NCBI GenBank assembly: GCA_024636405.1
Contig: JAGXHC010000114.1
Coordinates: forward strand, 1 to 9,972
Direction: 5' to 3'
From: Sulfitobacter sp.
GTDB taxonomy: Bacteria; Pseudomonadota; Alphaproteobacteria; Rhodobacterales; Rhodobacteraceae
Length of the DNA: 9,972 nucleotides
The translations under genes and the position numbers were made by a program. Shown here one piece after another: positions 1-6,411 of the stretch; positions within the stretch are counted from its first letter, which is position 1, and every line of letters starts with the position of its first letter. A model generated the notes under the pieces. That model was not told where the DNA came from, ran no database searches, and was given only the letters and a program-made list of their open reading frames with translations.

Positions 1-1
1 G

Positions 2-1015
2 GGCAAACTTACCCATCTTCTTGGCCATGTTATCGACATCACGGCAACGCGACGCCGCGAAGAAGAAATCAGGAAACTTACCGAAGAACTTGGGCACCGC
101 GCTGCCAACACGGTTGCAGCAATTCAGGCCATGGTGCGCACAACCGCCAGAAGTGCTACCACCCTGGATGGGTTTGTGTCGGACCTTTCGGCGCGACTGG
201 GCACAATCGGGCAGGCGACCCGCCTGCTCACCACGGACCCAGATTCGCCCATTTTTGTGCGCAGCATCTTTGATGAGATTTTTCGGCGTTTCGGCACGGT
301 TACAGACCGAATAACGGTAAATGGAAGGCCGACAGTCGCAGTGTTGCCGCGCATGGCGCAGGGTCTGACCCTTGTGCTGCATGAACTGATGGCAAACGCA
401 CTTCGGCACGGGTCGCTGTCCAATGACACGGGCGTCGTAGAGATAAACCTGGACCAAGGCGGCGACGGCGAGATCAGAATATACTGGCAGGAGATGGGCG
501 GCCCACCGGTAACGCAGCCACGTCGCAAGGGCTACGGCGCCACACTTATCGGCGGCGCGCTCGCTGGGATCGGCGCGGCAACACAGCATTTCGCGCCGGG
601 CGGCCTGCTCACTGAGATCACCGTCAAACCGCAGGTGCCGGACGACCTGCCGCCGCGCCGATCTGCGGCGCAGCGTGTGCTGTTGGTCGAAGACGAAGCA
701 GTGATCGGCGCGGATCTTTCGCTGACGCTTGAACGCCATGGCTATATTGTGGATGGTCCGCATTCAACCGTGAGTGCCGCGCTGGCCGCAATGACGCATT
801 TGCCCCATTTCGCGCTGCTTGACGTTAATCTGGGCAAACATACCAGCGTCGAAGTGGCCGAGCATCTGCGCAAGAATGACGTGCCATTCGTTGTGCTAAG
901 TGGACGGACCATCGCGGGGCATCTTCCCGCCGCCTATGCCGGCGCGCCGGTCCTGCAAAAACCACACGACGATGCGGAATTGCTTTCCATGATCAAAATG
1001 CTTTTGACCCATTAG
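2..1015 (+). CDS. HWE-family hybrid sensor histidine kinase with C-terminal receiver (5' end missing)
   Basis: The reading frame is open from the window edge to TAG at 1013-1015, so the start and any N-terminal sensor lie upstream. The first ~20 residues (HLLGHVIDITATRRREEEIR) match the end of a PAS/PAC domain. The H-box follows, with ELGHRAANT and the phosphoacceptor His codon at 95-97. Next come an N-box-like HELMANALRHG (about 380-410), the W-x-E signature YWQE that helps name HWE kinases, and a GYGATLIGG glycine loop. A receiver domain starts near 671 (VLLVEDEA), with phosphoacceptor Asp at 821-823 (LLDVNLG) and the conserved Lys in LQKPHDD. The expected role is a cytoplasmic sensor that autophosphorylates on His and passes phosphate to its own receiver. 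No DNA-binding output is present. The family usually has ELxHRxKN, and here the Lys is replaced by Ala. The input signal cannot be told. The family call is firm. Confidence 0.9.
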   Translation, partial: GKLTHLLGHVIDITATRRREEEIRKLTEELGHRAANTVAAIQAMVRTTARSATTLDGFVSDLSARLGTIGQATRLLTTDPDSPIFVRSIFDEIFRRFGTVTDRITVNGRPTVAVLPRMAQGLTLVLHELMANALRHGSLSNDTGVVEINLDQGGDGEIRIYWQEMGGPPVTQPRRKGYGATLIGGALAGIGAATQHFAPGGLLTEITVKPQVPDDLPPRRSAAQRVLLVEDEAVIGADLSLTLERHGYIVDGPHSTVSAALAAMTHLPHFALLDVNLGKHTSVEVAEHLRKNDVPFVVLSGRTIAGHLPAAYAGAPVLQKPHDDAELLSMIKMLLTH

Positions 1016-1034
1016 AAATTGCACCATTGGGCCG

Positions 1035-1086
1035 CTGGCATCTGGCTGACCGGGTTACTTTATGGTGTCAGTCGGCTCAGTGCCAG
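1035..1086. other. Imperfect inverted repeat after the hybrid kinase gene
   Basis: CTGGCA at 1035-1040 pairs with TGCCAG at 1081-1086, and inside them CTGAC at 1046-1050 pairs with GTCAG at 1067-1071. The structure begins about 20 bases after the kinase stop codon. No T-run follows it, so it is not a standard intrinsic terminator. It could stabilise the 3' end of the kinase mRNA, or be chance. Confidence 0.25.
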
Positions 1087-1120
1087 ATAAAGCGCCCCAA
1101 TTGCAGATCTTCATAATATG

Positions 1121-1151
1121 AAAAAAGCCGCCCCAAATGGGACGGCCTTTT
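1121..1151 (-). terminator. Intrinsic terminator of tig
   Basis: On the minus strand GCCGTCCC pairs with GGGGCGGC across an ATTT loop: eight pairs including one G-U, followed at once by six T. It starts about 22 bases after the tig stop codon. On the plus strand the same stem carries one C-A mismatch and is followed by CTTTT, so it may also act weakly on transcripts from the convergent hybrid kinase gene. Confidence 0.85.
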
Positions 1152-1172
1152 CCGATGTAACGTGAAAGATAA

Positions 1173-2507
1173 TTACTCTTCGTCTTCCAGCGCTTCGACA
1201 GCCTTCTGAAGGTCGTCCTTGGAAATCTTCTTTTCGGTCACTTTGGCATTTTCCACGATGTGATCGACAACCTTGTCTTCAAAAAGCGGCGCACGCATCT
1301 GCTGCTGCATCTGCTGGTTTTTGCGAACGAAATCAAAGAATTCCCGCTCCTGCCCGGGATACTGACGCGCCTGGTTCATGATCGCCTGCGTCATTTCCGC
1401 ATCCGTTACCTGCACTTCGGCCTTCTGACCAAGCTCAGCCAACAGCAGCCCCAGACGCACGCGGCGCTCGGCCAGTTTCTTGTGCTCGTCGGTGGTCTCA
1501 ATCTCGGGATGGTCATGGCCCTGAACGTCAGGATTGTCCTCGTGCCACAGTTGATGCGCGATCTGGCCTGCTTCGGCGTCCACCAGCGACGGCGGCAGAT
1601 CAAAGCTGACCAATTTGTCCAGCGCATCAAGCAAAGCACGCTTCATCACCGCGCGCGAGGCACCGGCATATTCCGCTTCCAGCCGCTCGGAGATCTGGGT
1701 CTTCAAACCGGCCAGATCGTCAGAGCCGAACTTTTTGGCCATCTCGTCGTTGATCTCGGCGGCGACAGGTTCTTTTACGTCCTTGATGATGCAATCAAAA
1801 ACGGCTTCCTTACCTTTTAGGTTCTCAGCCTGGTAGTCGTCTGGGAAATTGACCGTCACGGCCTTTTCATCGCCCGACTTGACGCCAACCAGCTGTTCCT
1901 CAAAACCCGGAATGAAGGAGTTGGAGCCGAGTACCAGCGGATAATCCTCTGCAGAGCCGCCTTCAAACGCTTCGCCGTCAACCTTGCCGACGAAATCCAT
2001 GACGATCTGGTCGCCGACCTTGGCTTTGCTGCCCTTCTTGCGGGATTTGAAATCCTGTGCGGTTTCGGCCAGGTTCGCCAGCGCTTCTTCAACGGCCTTG
2101 TCGTCGGCCTTGACCACCAGCTTCTCCAACTCGATCTGTCCCAGGTCAACTTCTGGGATTTCCGGCAGCGCCTCGTAGGACATCTCGACCTGAACGTCGT
2201 CGCCTTCTTTCCAGTCCTCATTGGTCATCTTGACCTCGGGCTGCATGGCAGGACGGTCGCCGGATTTCTCAAAATGCTCCGCCATCGCGCCGTCAATGCT
2301 TTCCTGCATCGCTTCGCCCATGACTTTCTGGCCAAACTGCTTTTTCAGCAGCGCCATCGGGACCTTGCCCTTGCGAAAACCCTTCATTTCAACGTCAGGC
2401 TGCGCCTCGGCCAGCTTTTCGTTGACCTTGGCCTCCAGTTCGGCGGCGCTTACCGTGATTGCGTAACCGCGTTTCAGACCGTCGTTCAGCGTCTCGTTGA
2501 CCTGCAT
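1173..2507 (-). CDS. tig: Trigger factor, ribosome-associated chaperone and peptidyl-prolyl isomerase
   Basis: The product is 444 residues, normal for the family. Trigger factor binds the ribosome near the exit tunnel and shields nascent chains; its FKBP-like domain has prolyl isomerase activity. The N-terminal domain carries the ribosome-binding signature GFRKGKVP at residues 43-50. The FKBP-type PPIase domain runs from about 163 to 247 ([20 protein letters not shown], later [12 protein letters not shown]). The rest is the helical chaperone domain, ending in an acidic tail (EALEDEE). The frame stays open upstream to 2705, but homology begins at MQVNETL, and GGAG sits about six bases before this ATG, so the start at 2507 is preferred. 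The gene stands alone; clpP and lon, common neighbours in other bacteria, are not next to it here. Identification is certain. Confidence 0.97.
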   Translation of the reverse strand: MQVNETLNDGLKRGYAITVSAAELEAKVNEKLAEAQPDVEMKGFRKGKVPMALLKKQFGQKVMGEAMQESIDGAMAEHFEKSGDRPAMQPEVKMTNEDWKEGDDVQVEMSYEALPEIPEVDLGQIELEKLVVKADDKAVEEALANLAETAQDFKSRKKGSKAKVGDQIVMDFVGKVDGEAFEGGSAEDYPLVLGSNSFIPGFEEQLVGVKSGDEKAVTVNFPDDYQAENLKGKEAVFDCIIKDVKEPVAAEINDEMAKKFGSDDLAGLKTQISERLEAEYAGASRAVMKRALLDALDKLVSFDLPPSLVDAEAGQIAHQLWHEDNPDVQGHDHPEIETTDEHKKLAERRVRLGLLLAELGQKAEVQVTDAEMTQAIMNQARQYPGQEREFFDFVRKNQQMQQQMRAPLFEDKVVDHIVENAKVTEKKISKDDLQKAVEALEDEE

Positions 2508-2564
2508 GTGTGCTCCATAGGATAAAGCCGCGCCAGACGTGTGCACGGGGGAAAATTTCCGCCC

Positions 2565-2592
2565 TTCTATGTGCCTTGGCAACGGTGCGCAA
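2565..2592 (-). promoter_or_regulatory. Possible tig promoter
   Basis: On the minus strand TTGCGC and ATAGAA are separated by 16 bases, placing a transcript start about 50 bases before the tig ATG. The -35 shares only TTG with consensus and the -10 is a partial match. The position is sensible but the match is weak. The rest of the 2508-2717 gap is GC-rich and shows no gene; no tRNA could be found there. Confidence 0.3.
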
Positions 2593-2717
2593 GGGGGGAG
2601 CGCGCGCCCCGTGCCGCGCCAATGTGAAATTGCTCCCGGCGTCGGCGGGAAGCACCCGCGCGCCCAGTGATCAGACGCAAAACCCGCGCACAAGCACGCG
2701 CGCACACGGGCCCAGCC

Positions 2718-3584
2718 TCACAACTTTGCGTAGCTGCGCGCGACCTGCTTGCATTTGAACAGTATTTTGTTGCTCAATTCCACCACCGCCTTCAACCCGG
2801 CATCATCCAGGGGCTCGCCCCGTACCACCACATCCGCGATCGCCGCGAGATCGGTCCAAAGGGCGCGAACCGCAGTCAGTTTCTTTGCAATCGGACCGGT
2901 GGGCCGCAAAATTCCATTGGCAACGTCGCCTTTTTCCAACGCGTCCTGGGCTGCCGCAAAGGCCATCACCGTGGCGCCCAAACGTGTTCTCATGCTGGCG
3001 CGATCTATGCCAAGTGCTGCAAAACACAACTGTTTGACCAGCGTCTGGGTCAGAATGGTCTGACGCCGCGCAAGTTCAACTGTGCTGGTGACACTTGGTT
3101 TCTTCGCGCTGGCATGTACGGCCTGAACCGCAGTCATCACAGCGTCCGACAGATCCAGAACCGGGTCACCAAGCCGAAGGATCTGCGATACAGGTACGGA
3201 ATGCAGGTCTCCCGCCCCGACTTGGAACGTTGCGGCACGGTAGGTTTCAAAAAGCACGGCAACATCATCAAGTGCAGCAAGGACGGCCGCATCGCGTTCC
3301 GGCAGGATGGCCATGTTCTCGTCGCCTGTCCGCAGGGCCAGCATGGTGGCCTGAAAAAGCTCGGCGGACCCGCGCGCCTTGTCCGCTTCGGAGCCTGCGT
3401 CAATGCCCCCCATCACCAGACAGATGGACCGGCCCATCTGTTCGCTGAGCAACCGCTGGCGGTCTGCAAGCTTGATCTTGTTGGCCGCACTGCCGTCAGG
3501 CGTGGTCGCCTGTACCTGACTGTGCACGGCCCCGGCCAGAAACAGCACCGCAAAACAGCTCACAACAAGAATTTTTCGCCACAT
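2718..3584 (-). CDS. Exported protein with two PilJ-like (type IV pili MCP N-terminal) repeats
   Basis: The product is 288 residues. It starts with a signal peptide: MWRK, a hydrophobic stretch to about residue 19, and a possible cut after SQVQA near residue 26. The mature part contains two copies of a motif typical of the PilJ/NarX-like sensory module. The first is ADRQRLLSEQM (40-50) and the second is LARRQTILTQTL (171-182). In both, the RQ pair is followed 12 residues later by Cys and then Cys-x4-Gly-Ile-Asp (Cys55, Cys187). There is no second membrane helix, HAMP or methyl-accepting domain, so the protein is probably free in the periplasm. Its ligand and partner are unknown. An in-frame GTG at 3626 (weak AGAAG upstream) and an ATG at 3611 could extend it; ATG 3584 gives the best signal peptide, but its GGGG is close to the start. 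The family call is fairly good, the role unknown. Confidence 0.75.
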   Translation of the reverse strand: MWRKILVVSCFAVLFLAGAVHSQVQATTPDGSAANKIKLADRQRLLSEQMGRSICLVMGGIDAGSEADKARGSAELFQATMLALRTGDENMAILPERDAAVLAALDDVAVLFETYRAATFQVGAGDLHSVPVSQILRLGDPVLDLSDAVMTAVQAVHASAKKPSVTSTVELARRQTILTQTLVKQLCFAALGIDRASMRTRLGATVMAFAAAQDALEKGDVANGILRPTGPIAKKLTAVRALWTDLAAIADVVVRGEPLDDAGLKAVVELSNKILFKCKQVARSYAKL

Positions 3585-3635
3585 ACCCCAAGCCCAATCC
3601 GCGCGCCACATGTCTTGGGTGTACACTGGACTTCT

Positions 3636-3650
3636 TTAACAAGACGTAAG
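3636..3650 (-). promoter_or_regulatory. CtrA-like box upstream of the PilJ-repeat gene
   Basis: The minus strand reads CTTA-N7-TTAA, one base off the alphaproteobacterial CtrA consensus TTAA-N7-TTAA. It lies about 50 bases before ATG 3584, or only about 10 before the alternative GTG. A one-mismatch match of this kind can occur by chance. Confidence 0.22.
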
Positions 3651-3679
3651 CTATGTTGCGGAAAAAACAGAACAACTGG

Positions 3680-3728
3680 AAAAAACGGCATTCACGCGGT
3701 CAAACGGCTGCGCCCCACGACCGCGCGA
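3680..3728 (-). terminator. Probable terminator of gapR
   Basis: On the minus strand TCGCGCGGTC (3719-3728) pairs with GACCGCGTGA (3692-3701): ten pairs including one G-T, with a 17-base loop. It begins three bases after the gapR stop codon. A run of six T follows at 3680-3685, but six bases beyond the stem, so termination efficiency is uncertain. Confidence 0.5.
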
Positions 3729-3731
3729 TGC

Positions 3732-4016
3732 TCACATGCCCAGCGCTTCTTTATACATCTCCAGCACCGCCTCTTCTTCGGCGATGTCGTCCTTGTCGCG
3801 CTTGCGCAGCGCTATAACCTTGCGCAGAACCTTGGTGTCATAGCCGCGCGCCTTGGCCTCGGCCATGACTTCTTTTTGCTGCTCCGCGAGATCTTTCTTC
3901 TCCGAATCCAACCGCTCGATCCGCTCCACGAACTGGCGCAGTTCATTTGCCGTCACGCGGTAGGTCGCATCGCCGACAGTGTCGATTGGGTCGGGGTTGG
4001 TGGCGGTATCGCTCAT
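3732..4016 (-). CDS. gapR: GapR-family nucleoid-associated protein (DUF2312)
   Basis: The product is 94 residues, the usual size. From about residue 20 it matches the GapR/DUF2312 family: ANELRQFVERIERLDSEKKD, then EAKARGYDTKVLRKVIALRK, and the family's closing EEEAVLEMYKEALGM. In Caulobacter GapR binds AT-rich, overtwisted DNA ahead of replication and transcription machinery, stimulates type II topoisomerases and is important for growth; the same role is inferred here. The N-terminal ~18 residues (MSDTATNPDPIDTVGDA) are variable and probably disordered, followed by an extended helical, basic region. AAGGA stands seven bases before the ATG. The gene is divergent from the small membrane protein gene at 4122. 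Identification is firm. Confidence 0.94.
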   Translation of the reverse strand: MSDTATNPDPIDTVGDATYRVTANELRQFVERIERLDSEKKDLAEQQKEVMAEAKARGYDTKVLRKVIALRKRDKDDIAEEEAVLEMYKEALGM

Positions 4017-4121
4017 GCTGGTGTCCTTGGCTGGGGCTGATTTATCGCCTGACTACCCCTGCCCCTTGCCGCCCGCAAGCGGGTCTTGCCCATGAGACTG
4101 CGTTCGCGTAATCCCGCTGAC

Positions 4122-4361
4122 ATGGAAAGCCAAAGCACATCGCCCTTCGAATTGCTCATCTGGACCGGCGCCGCCTTGTCGATCCTTGGTCTGATGGGGC
4201 TGGTCTGGTGCATCATCCGGGTCGCGCGCGCCAAACGCGCCGGGTTGGCAGACGCGGAAATGCGCGCTGTGCTGAAATCATCCATACCGCTGAACCTGGG
4301 CGCGCTGTGTCTTTCGGCGATCGGCCTCATGCTGGTGATCGTCGGCGTATTTCTAGCCTGA
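4122..4361 (+). CDS. Small two-helix membrane protein of unknown function
   Basis: The product is 79 residues from ATG 4122 (MESQSTSPFELLIW). Two hydrophobic segments are visible, about residues 10-32 (ELLIWTGAALSILGLMGLVW) and 56-78 (GALCLSAIGLMLVIVGVFLA). They are joined by a basic, polar loop containing RVARAKRAGLADAEMRA. This gives a helical hairpin in the inner membrane with, by the positive-inside rule, the loop in the cytoplasm. In-frame ATG 4092 and TTG 4086 would add 10 or 12 residues; none of the three has a strong ribosome-binding site. ATG 4122 was chosen because it starts just before the first helix. The gene is divergent from gapR and 64 bases before the DUF442 gene, so those two may share a transcript. 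I do not recognise a named function. Codon pattern and helices support a real gene. Confidence 0.75.
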   Translation: MESQSTSPFELLIWTGAALSILGLMGLVWCIIRVARAKRAGLADAEMRAVLKSSIPLNLGALCLSAIGLMLVIVGVFLA

Positions 4362-4425
4362 CAAAGGCAGGCAACGGCGCGGTGCTGGCTGGACAGTGGA
4401 CGCGCGACCGCTTATTTCCCTTTTT

Positions 4426-4848
4426 ATGGATATTCGTCAGATCACCCCCGATTACTATGTGTCTCCGCAGATCGATCCTCAGGATATGGACGCGATGCGT
4501 GCCGCAGGCATTACCCACATTCTATGCAATCGCCCCGACAGCGAGGTGCCCCCCAGCCATCAGGCCGCAGCACTGCGCAGCGCTGCCGAAGCGGCGGGCA
4601 TCGGATTTGCCCACCAGCCCCTGACCCACCAGACGATGGTGCCGGACGTCGTTGCCAGCAACCATGCGTTGGGGGTCAAGGCGGGCGGCAAGGTCCTGGC
4701 CTATTGCGCGTCCGGTACACGGTCCTGCATCGCTTGGGCATTGGCTCAGGCCGGGCAAATGCCACCTGACGATATCATCGCCGCGGCAGCTGCGGCAGGT
4801 TATGATATTGCCCATCTGCGCCCGGTCTTGTCCGAAAGCTTTTGCTGA
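4426..4848 (+). CDS. DUF442 / TIGR01244-family protein (phosphatase- or rhodanese-like)
   Basis: The product is 140 residues. It matches the family also found fused to beta-lactamase-like hydrolases (BLH phosphatase domain): an N-terminal DIRQITPDYYVSPQI strand region, the ITHILCNRPDSE segment at residues 29-40, and an active-site loop YCASGTRS at 93-100. In that loop Cys94 and Arg99 give a C-x4-R spacing like rhodaneses, inside a fold related to dual-specificity phosphatases. Both sulfur transfer and phosphatase activity have been proposed for the family; the substrate is not known. Cys94 is the likely nucleophile. An in-frame GTG at 4396 is possible, but family members usually begin at MDIRQ. 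No clear Shine-Dalgarno precedes ATG 4426 (the upstream bases are TTTCCCTTTTT), which is unusual for this window. The family is reasonably sure, the reaction is not. Confidence 0.85.
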   Translation: MDIRQITPDYYVSPQIDPQDMDAMRAAGITHILCNRPDSEVPPSHQAAALRSAAEAAGIGFAHQPLTHQTMVPDVVASNHALGVKAGGKVLAYCASGTRSCIAWALAQAGQMPPDDIIAAAAAAGYDIAHLRPVLSESFC

Positions 4849-5126
4849 AACACCGTCTCAGGCGGTAATCGCTTACAAGGTCAGCAGCCATTCCAGTATC
4901 GCTCGTACATCTATAGCAAAATATCGCTGGTGTGGGACGCGTCAGCCCCTGCCGCTTTATGAAAGCCGCGCCATCCGCCGAAAAAATGTTCGATCATCGG
5001 ACGTTTGGTTCGACGGATTCTGCCGATGAGATGCGACACGCTTGCTTGGCGGCGCGACACCGCTTCTGCGCAACCGTTCAAGACTATCATCAGATACCGG
5101 TGACACAGGATTGATGGGGTCCAAGT
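4849..5126. other. Gap of 278 bases without a convincing gene
   Basis: No frame on either strand has a good start, codon pattern and length. A short hairpin, ACCGTC-TCA-GGCGGT at 4852-4866, follows the DUF442 stop codon; it lacks a T-run but may mark the end of that transcript. The stretch is less GC-rich than its surroundings around 4900-5030. A minus-strand frame over about 4915-5040 reads RRTKRPMIEHFFGGWRGFHK, loosely like the C-terminal end of an IS5-type transposase, but this is weak. It may be eroded foreign DNA or plain spacer. Confidence 0.4.
4852..4866 (+). terminator. Short hairpin after the DUF442 gene, possible terminator
   Basis: ACCGTC pairs with GGCGGT (six pairs, one T-G) around a TCA loop, starting four bases after the stop codon. 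No T-run follows, so it is a weak candidate for termination or 3'-end protection. Confidence 0.25.
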
Positions 5127-6347
5127 CTAAGCGGTTTCCTGCGACAGTTGCGGCAAATCCTCCAATTCCGGCAAATCAGACATATCGGGCAAGTCCGACA
5201 TATCAGGCATATCGGAGAGGTCCGGTAAGTCCGACATTCCCGGCAGGTCCGACATGTCAGGCAGCTCAGGCAATTCGGCGGTATCGGTTAAACCCGTCAA
5301 AGGCGTGCCTGGCATCGTGTTACCCGCCACCCCGGACGGCGTTTGCTGCCCGGTTCCATTCAGATGCAGGTCTTTGAGCGGTGGCAGCACCAGACCGTCG
5401 CGGTCTGACATCCGCCTTTGCGGGTCGGTTCTGGCATTGTGCTGATGTTGCACTTGCACGGCGCGTTGTCCGTCAATCTGACCCAGCACACCACGACCTA
5501 CGCGGCGCCCCGTCAGCGTCGTGACCTGAACCTGTTCAAAGGACACGACCCCCAAAGGCAACACCGCCCCCGGCACCAGCGCACTCATTTCACCAAGCGG
5601 CAATCGCAGGCGCGTCAATGCGGCCTTCAGATCGACGTTAAGCTGCAGCACCGTGTCATTGAGCGAAATGGGCGGCGGCGCGTTGCCTTTGTCTCCCGGC
5701 AATGGTCCGGCACTTCGGTCCGGCCCAAAGGTTTTCGCCGTAACGGCAGGCAGGCACAGCAGGATCTGTCCCTGTCGCAGTCCCCCGGCAATATCCACAG
5801 TGAGCCGCACCACCTGATAGGAAGGCTCCTCCAGCGCCATCAGAAGCAGTCGCGAATCCTCTGCGCGCGCGCCAAAACGAAAGCCCTGCAACAGTGCGCG
5901 GTCAGCGTCAGCTTCAGGCAGTTCCGCCGCACGCGTCAGCAAGGCGTCCAGAAACGGCGCACAGATTATTGCATCTGTCGGTGTCATCTTGCGCGGCGCA
6001 TCCGCCGTATCGGGCAGGACGCGGCCCATTGTCTGTTGCTGGATCAGCGCGCCAACCAGCATTGAATCAAAGATCGCCGCGCCGCGCTGCCGTCTTGGCC
6101 CGTCCAGCAGCATCAGCAGCCGGTCCGCATCCACCAGCGCCGCCAACGCATCGGTATCGACGGCCTCAACGGTAACGCTGATCGCAGCCATGGCCATGTC
6201 GAGCACATCATCAGCCACTTTGGCAAGGGTCACGCGCAGCGCCTTTGCCACCGACATCGCGCGCGCCTGATGTTCGGCCTGACCGCTTCGGGTCTTGCGC
6301 CGCAAAACAGAATCGCCTGCCGCCGTGGTCTGTTGATCCTGCGCCAA
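5127..6347 (-). CDS. FliM/FliN-like SpoA-domain protein with acidic repeat tail
   Basis: The product is 406 residues. Residues about 31-200 resemble the middle domain of FliM-like proteins of Rhodobacterales (MSVAKALRVTLAKVADDVLD, then LIQQQTMGRVLP). A proline/glycine-rich linker (205-228) precedes a SpoA (FliM/FliN C-terminal) domain at about 235-300, with LRLPLGEMSALVPGAVLPLG and TGRRVGRGVLGQIDGQRAVQ. SpoA domains build the flagellar switch C-ring and the type III secretion sorting platform. The N-terminus lacks the usual FliM CheY-binding EIDALL-type motif. The tail (359-403) holds seven hexapeptides of the LPDMSD type. The frame is open to 6500, but that part overlaps the kinase gene. The chosen start is TTG 6347, preceded by GGAGG eight bases away (GGAGGGTGATACATTG). 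It follows the kinase gene by 64 bases, probably as the last gene of the operon. No other flagellar gene is visible. A motor role is inferred only from the domain. Confidence 0.82.
   Translation of the reverse strand: MAQDQQTTAAGDSVLRRKTRSGQAEHQARAMSVAKALRVTLAKVADDVLDMAMAAISVTVEAVDTDALAALVDADRLLMLLDGPRRQRGAAIFDSMLVGALIQQQTMGRVLPDTADAPRKMTPTDAIICAPFLDALLTRAAELPEADADRALLQGFRFGARAEDSRLLLMALEEPSYQVVRLTVDIAGGLRQGQILLCLPAVTAKTFGPDRSAGPLPGDKGNAPPPISLNDTVLQLNVDLKAALTRLRLPLGEMSALVPGAVLPLGVVSFEQVQVTTLTGRRVGRGVLGQIDGQRAVQVQHQHNARTDPQRRMSDRDGLVLPPLKDLHLNGTGQQTPSGVAGNTMPGTPLTGLTDTAELPELPDMSDLPGMSDLPDLSDMPDMSDLPDMSDLPELEDLPQLSQETA
5139..5264 (-). repeat. Seven tandem 18-bp units encoding hexapeptides
   Basis: Within the 3' end of the FliM-like gene, seven consecutive 18-base units encode LPDMSD, LPGMSD, LPDLSD, MPDMSD, LPDMSD, LPELED and LPQLSQ (residues 362-403). 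The first five are close copies at the DNA level (for example CTGCCTGACATGTCGGAC), and the last two have diverged. The tail is strongly acidic and hydrophobic in alternation and probably unfolded alone. Confidence 0.9.
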
Positions 6348-6411
6348 TGTATCACCCTCCGCATCGCGGTCCTTGACCCCGTGCTTAGCGCAGAATTGGT
6401 TACCATTGCCT

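Noticed and set aside
2508..2705. N-terminal extension of trigger factor by 66 residues
   Set aside because: The extension has no family similarity, and ATG 2507 has a GGAG site and the normal trigger factor start.
2508..2717. A possible tRNA gene upstream of tig
   Set aside because: No cloverleaf, T-arm GTTCGA-type core or CCA-proximal acceptor pairing could be found on either strand.
2667..4040. A 457-codon open frame on the plus strand
   Set aside because: It lies opposite the PilJ-repeat gene and gapR, whose products have recognisable motifs. Its product is rich in His, Arg, Gln and Cys with no domain pattern, as expected for the antisense of GC-rich genes.
5139..5264. The 18-base repeats as a CRISPR array
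   Set aside because: The units are adjacent with no spacers, keep the reading frame and encode a hexapeptide pattern.
5418..6065. A 215-codon open frame on the plus strand opposite the FliM-like gene
   Set aside because: Its product is Gln/Arg/His-rich low-complexity sequence and it is antisense to the SpoA-coding region.
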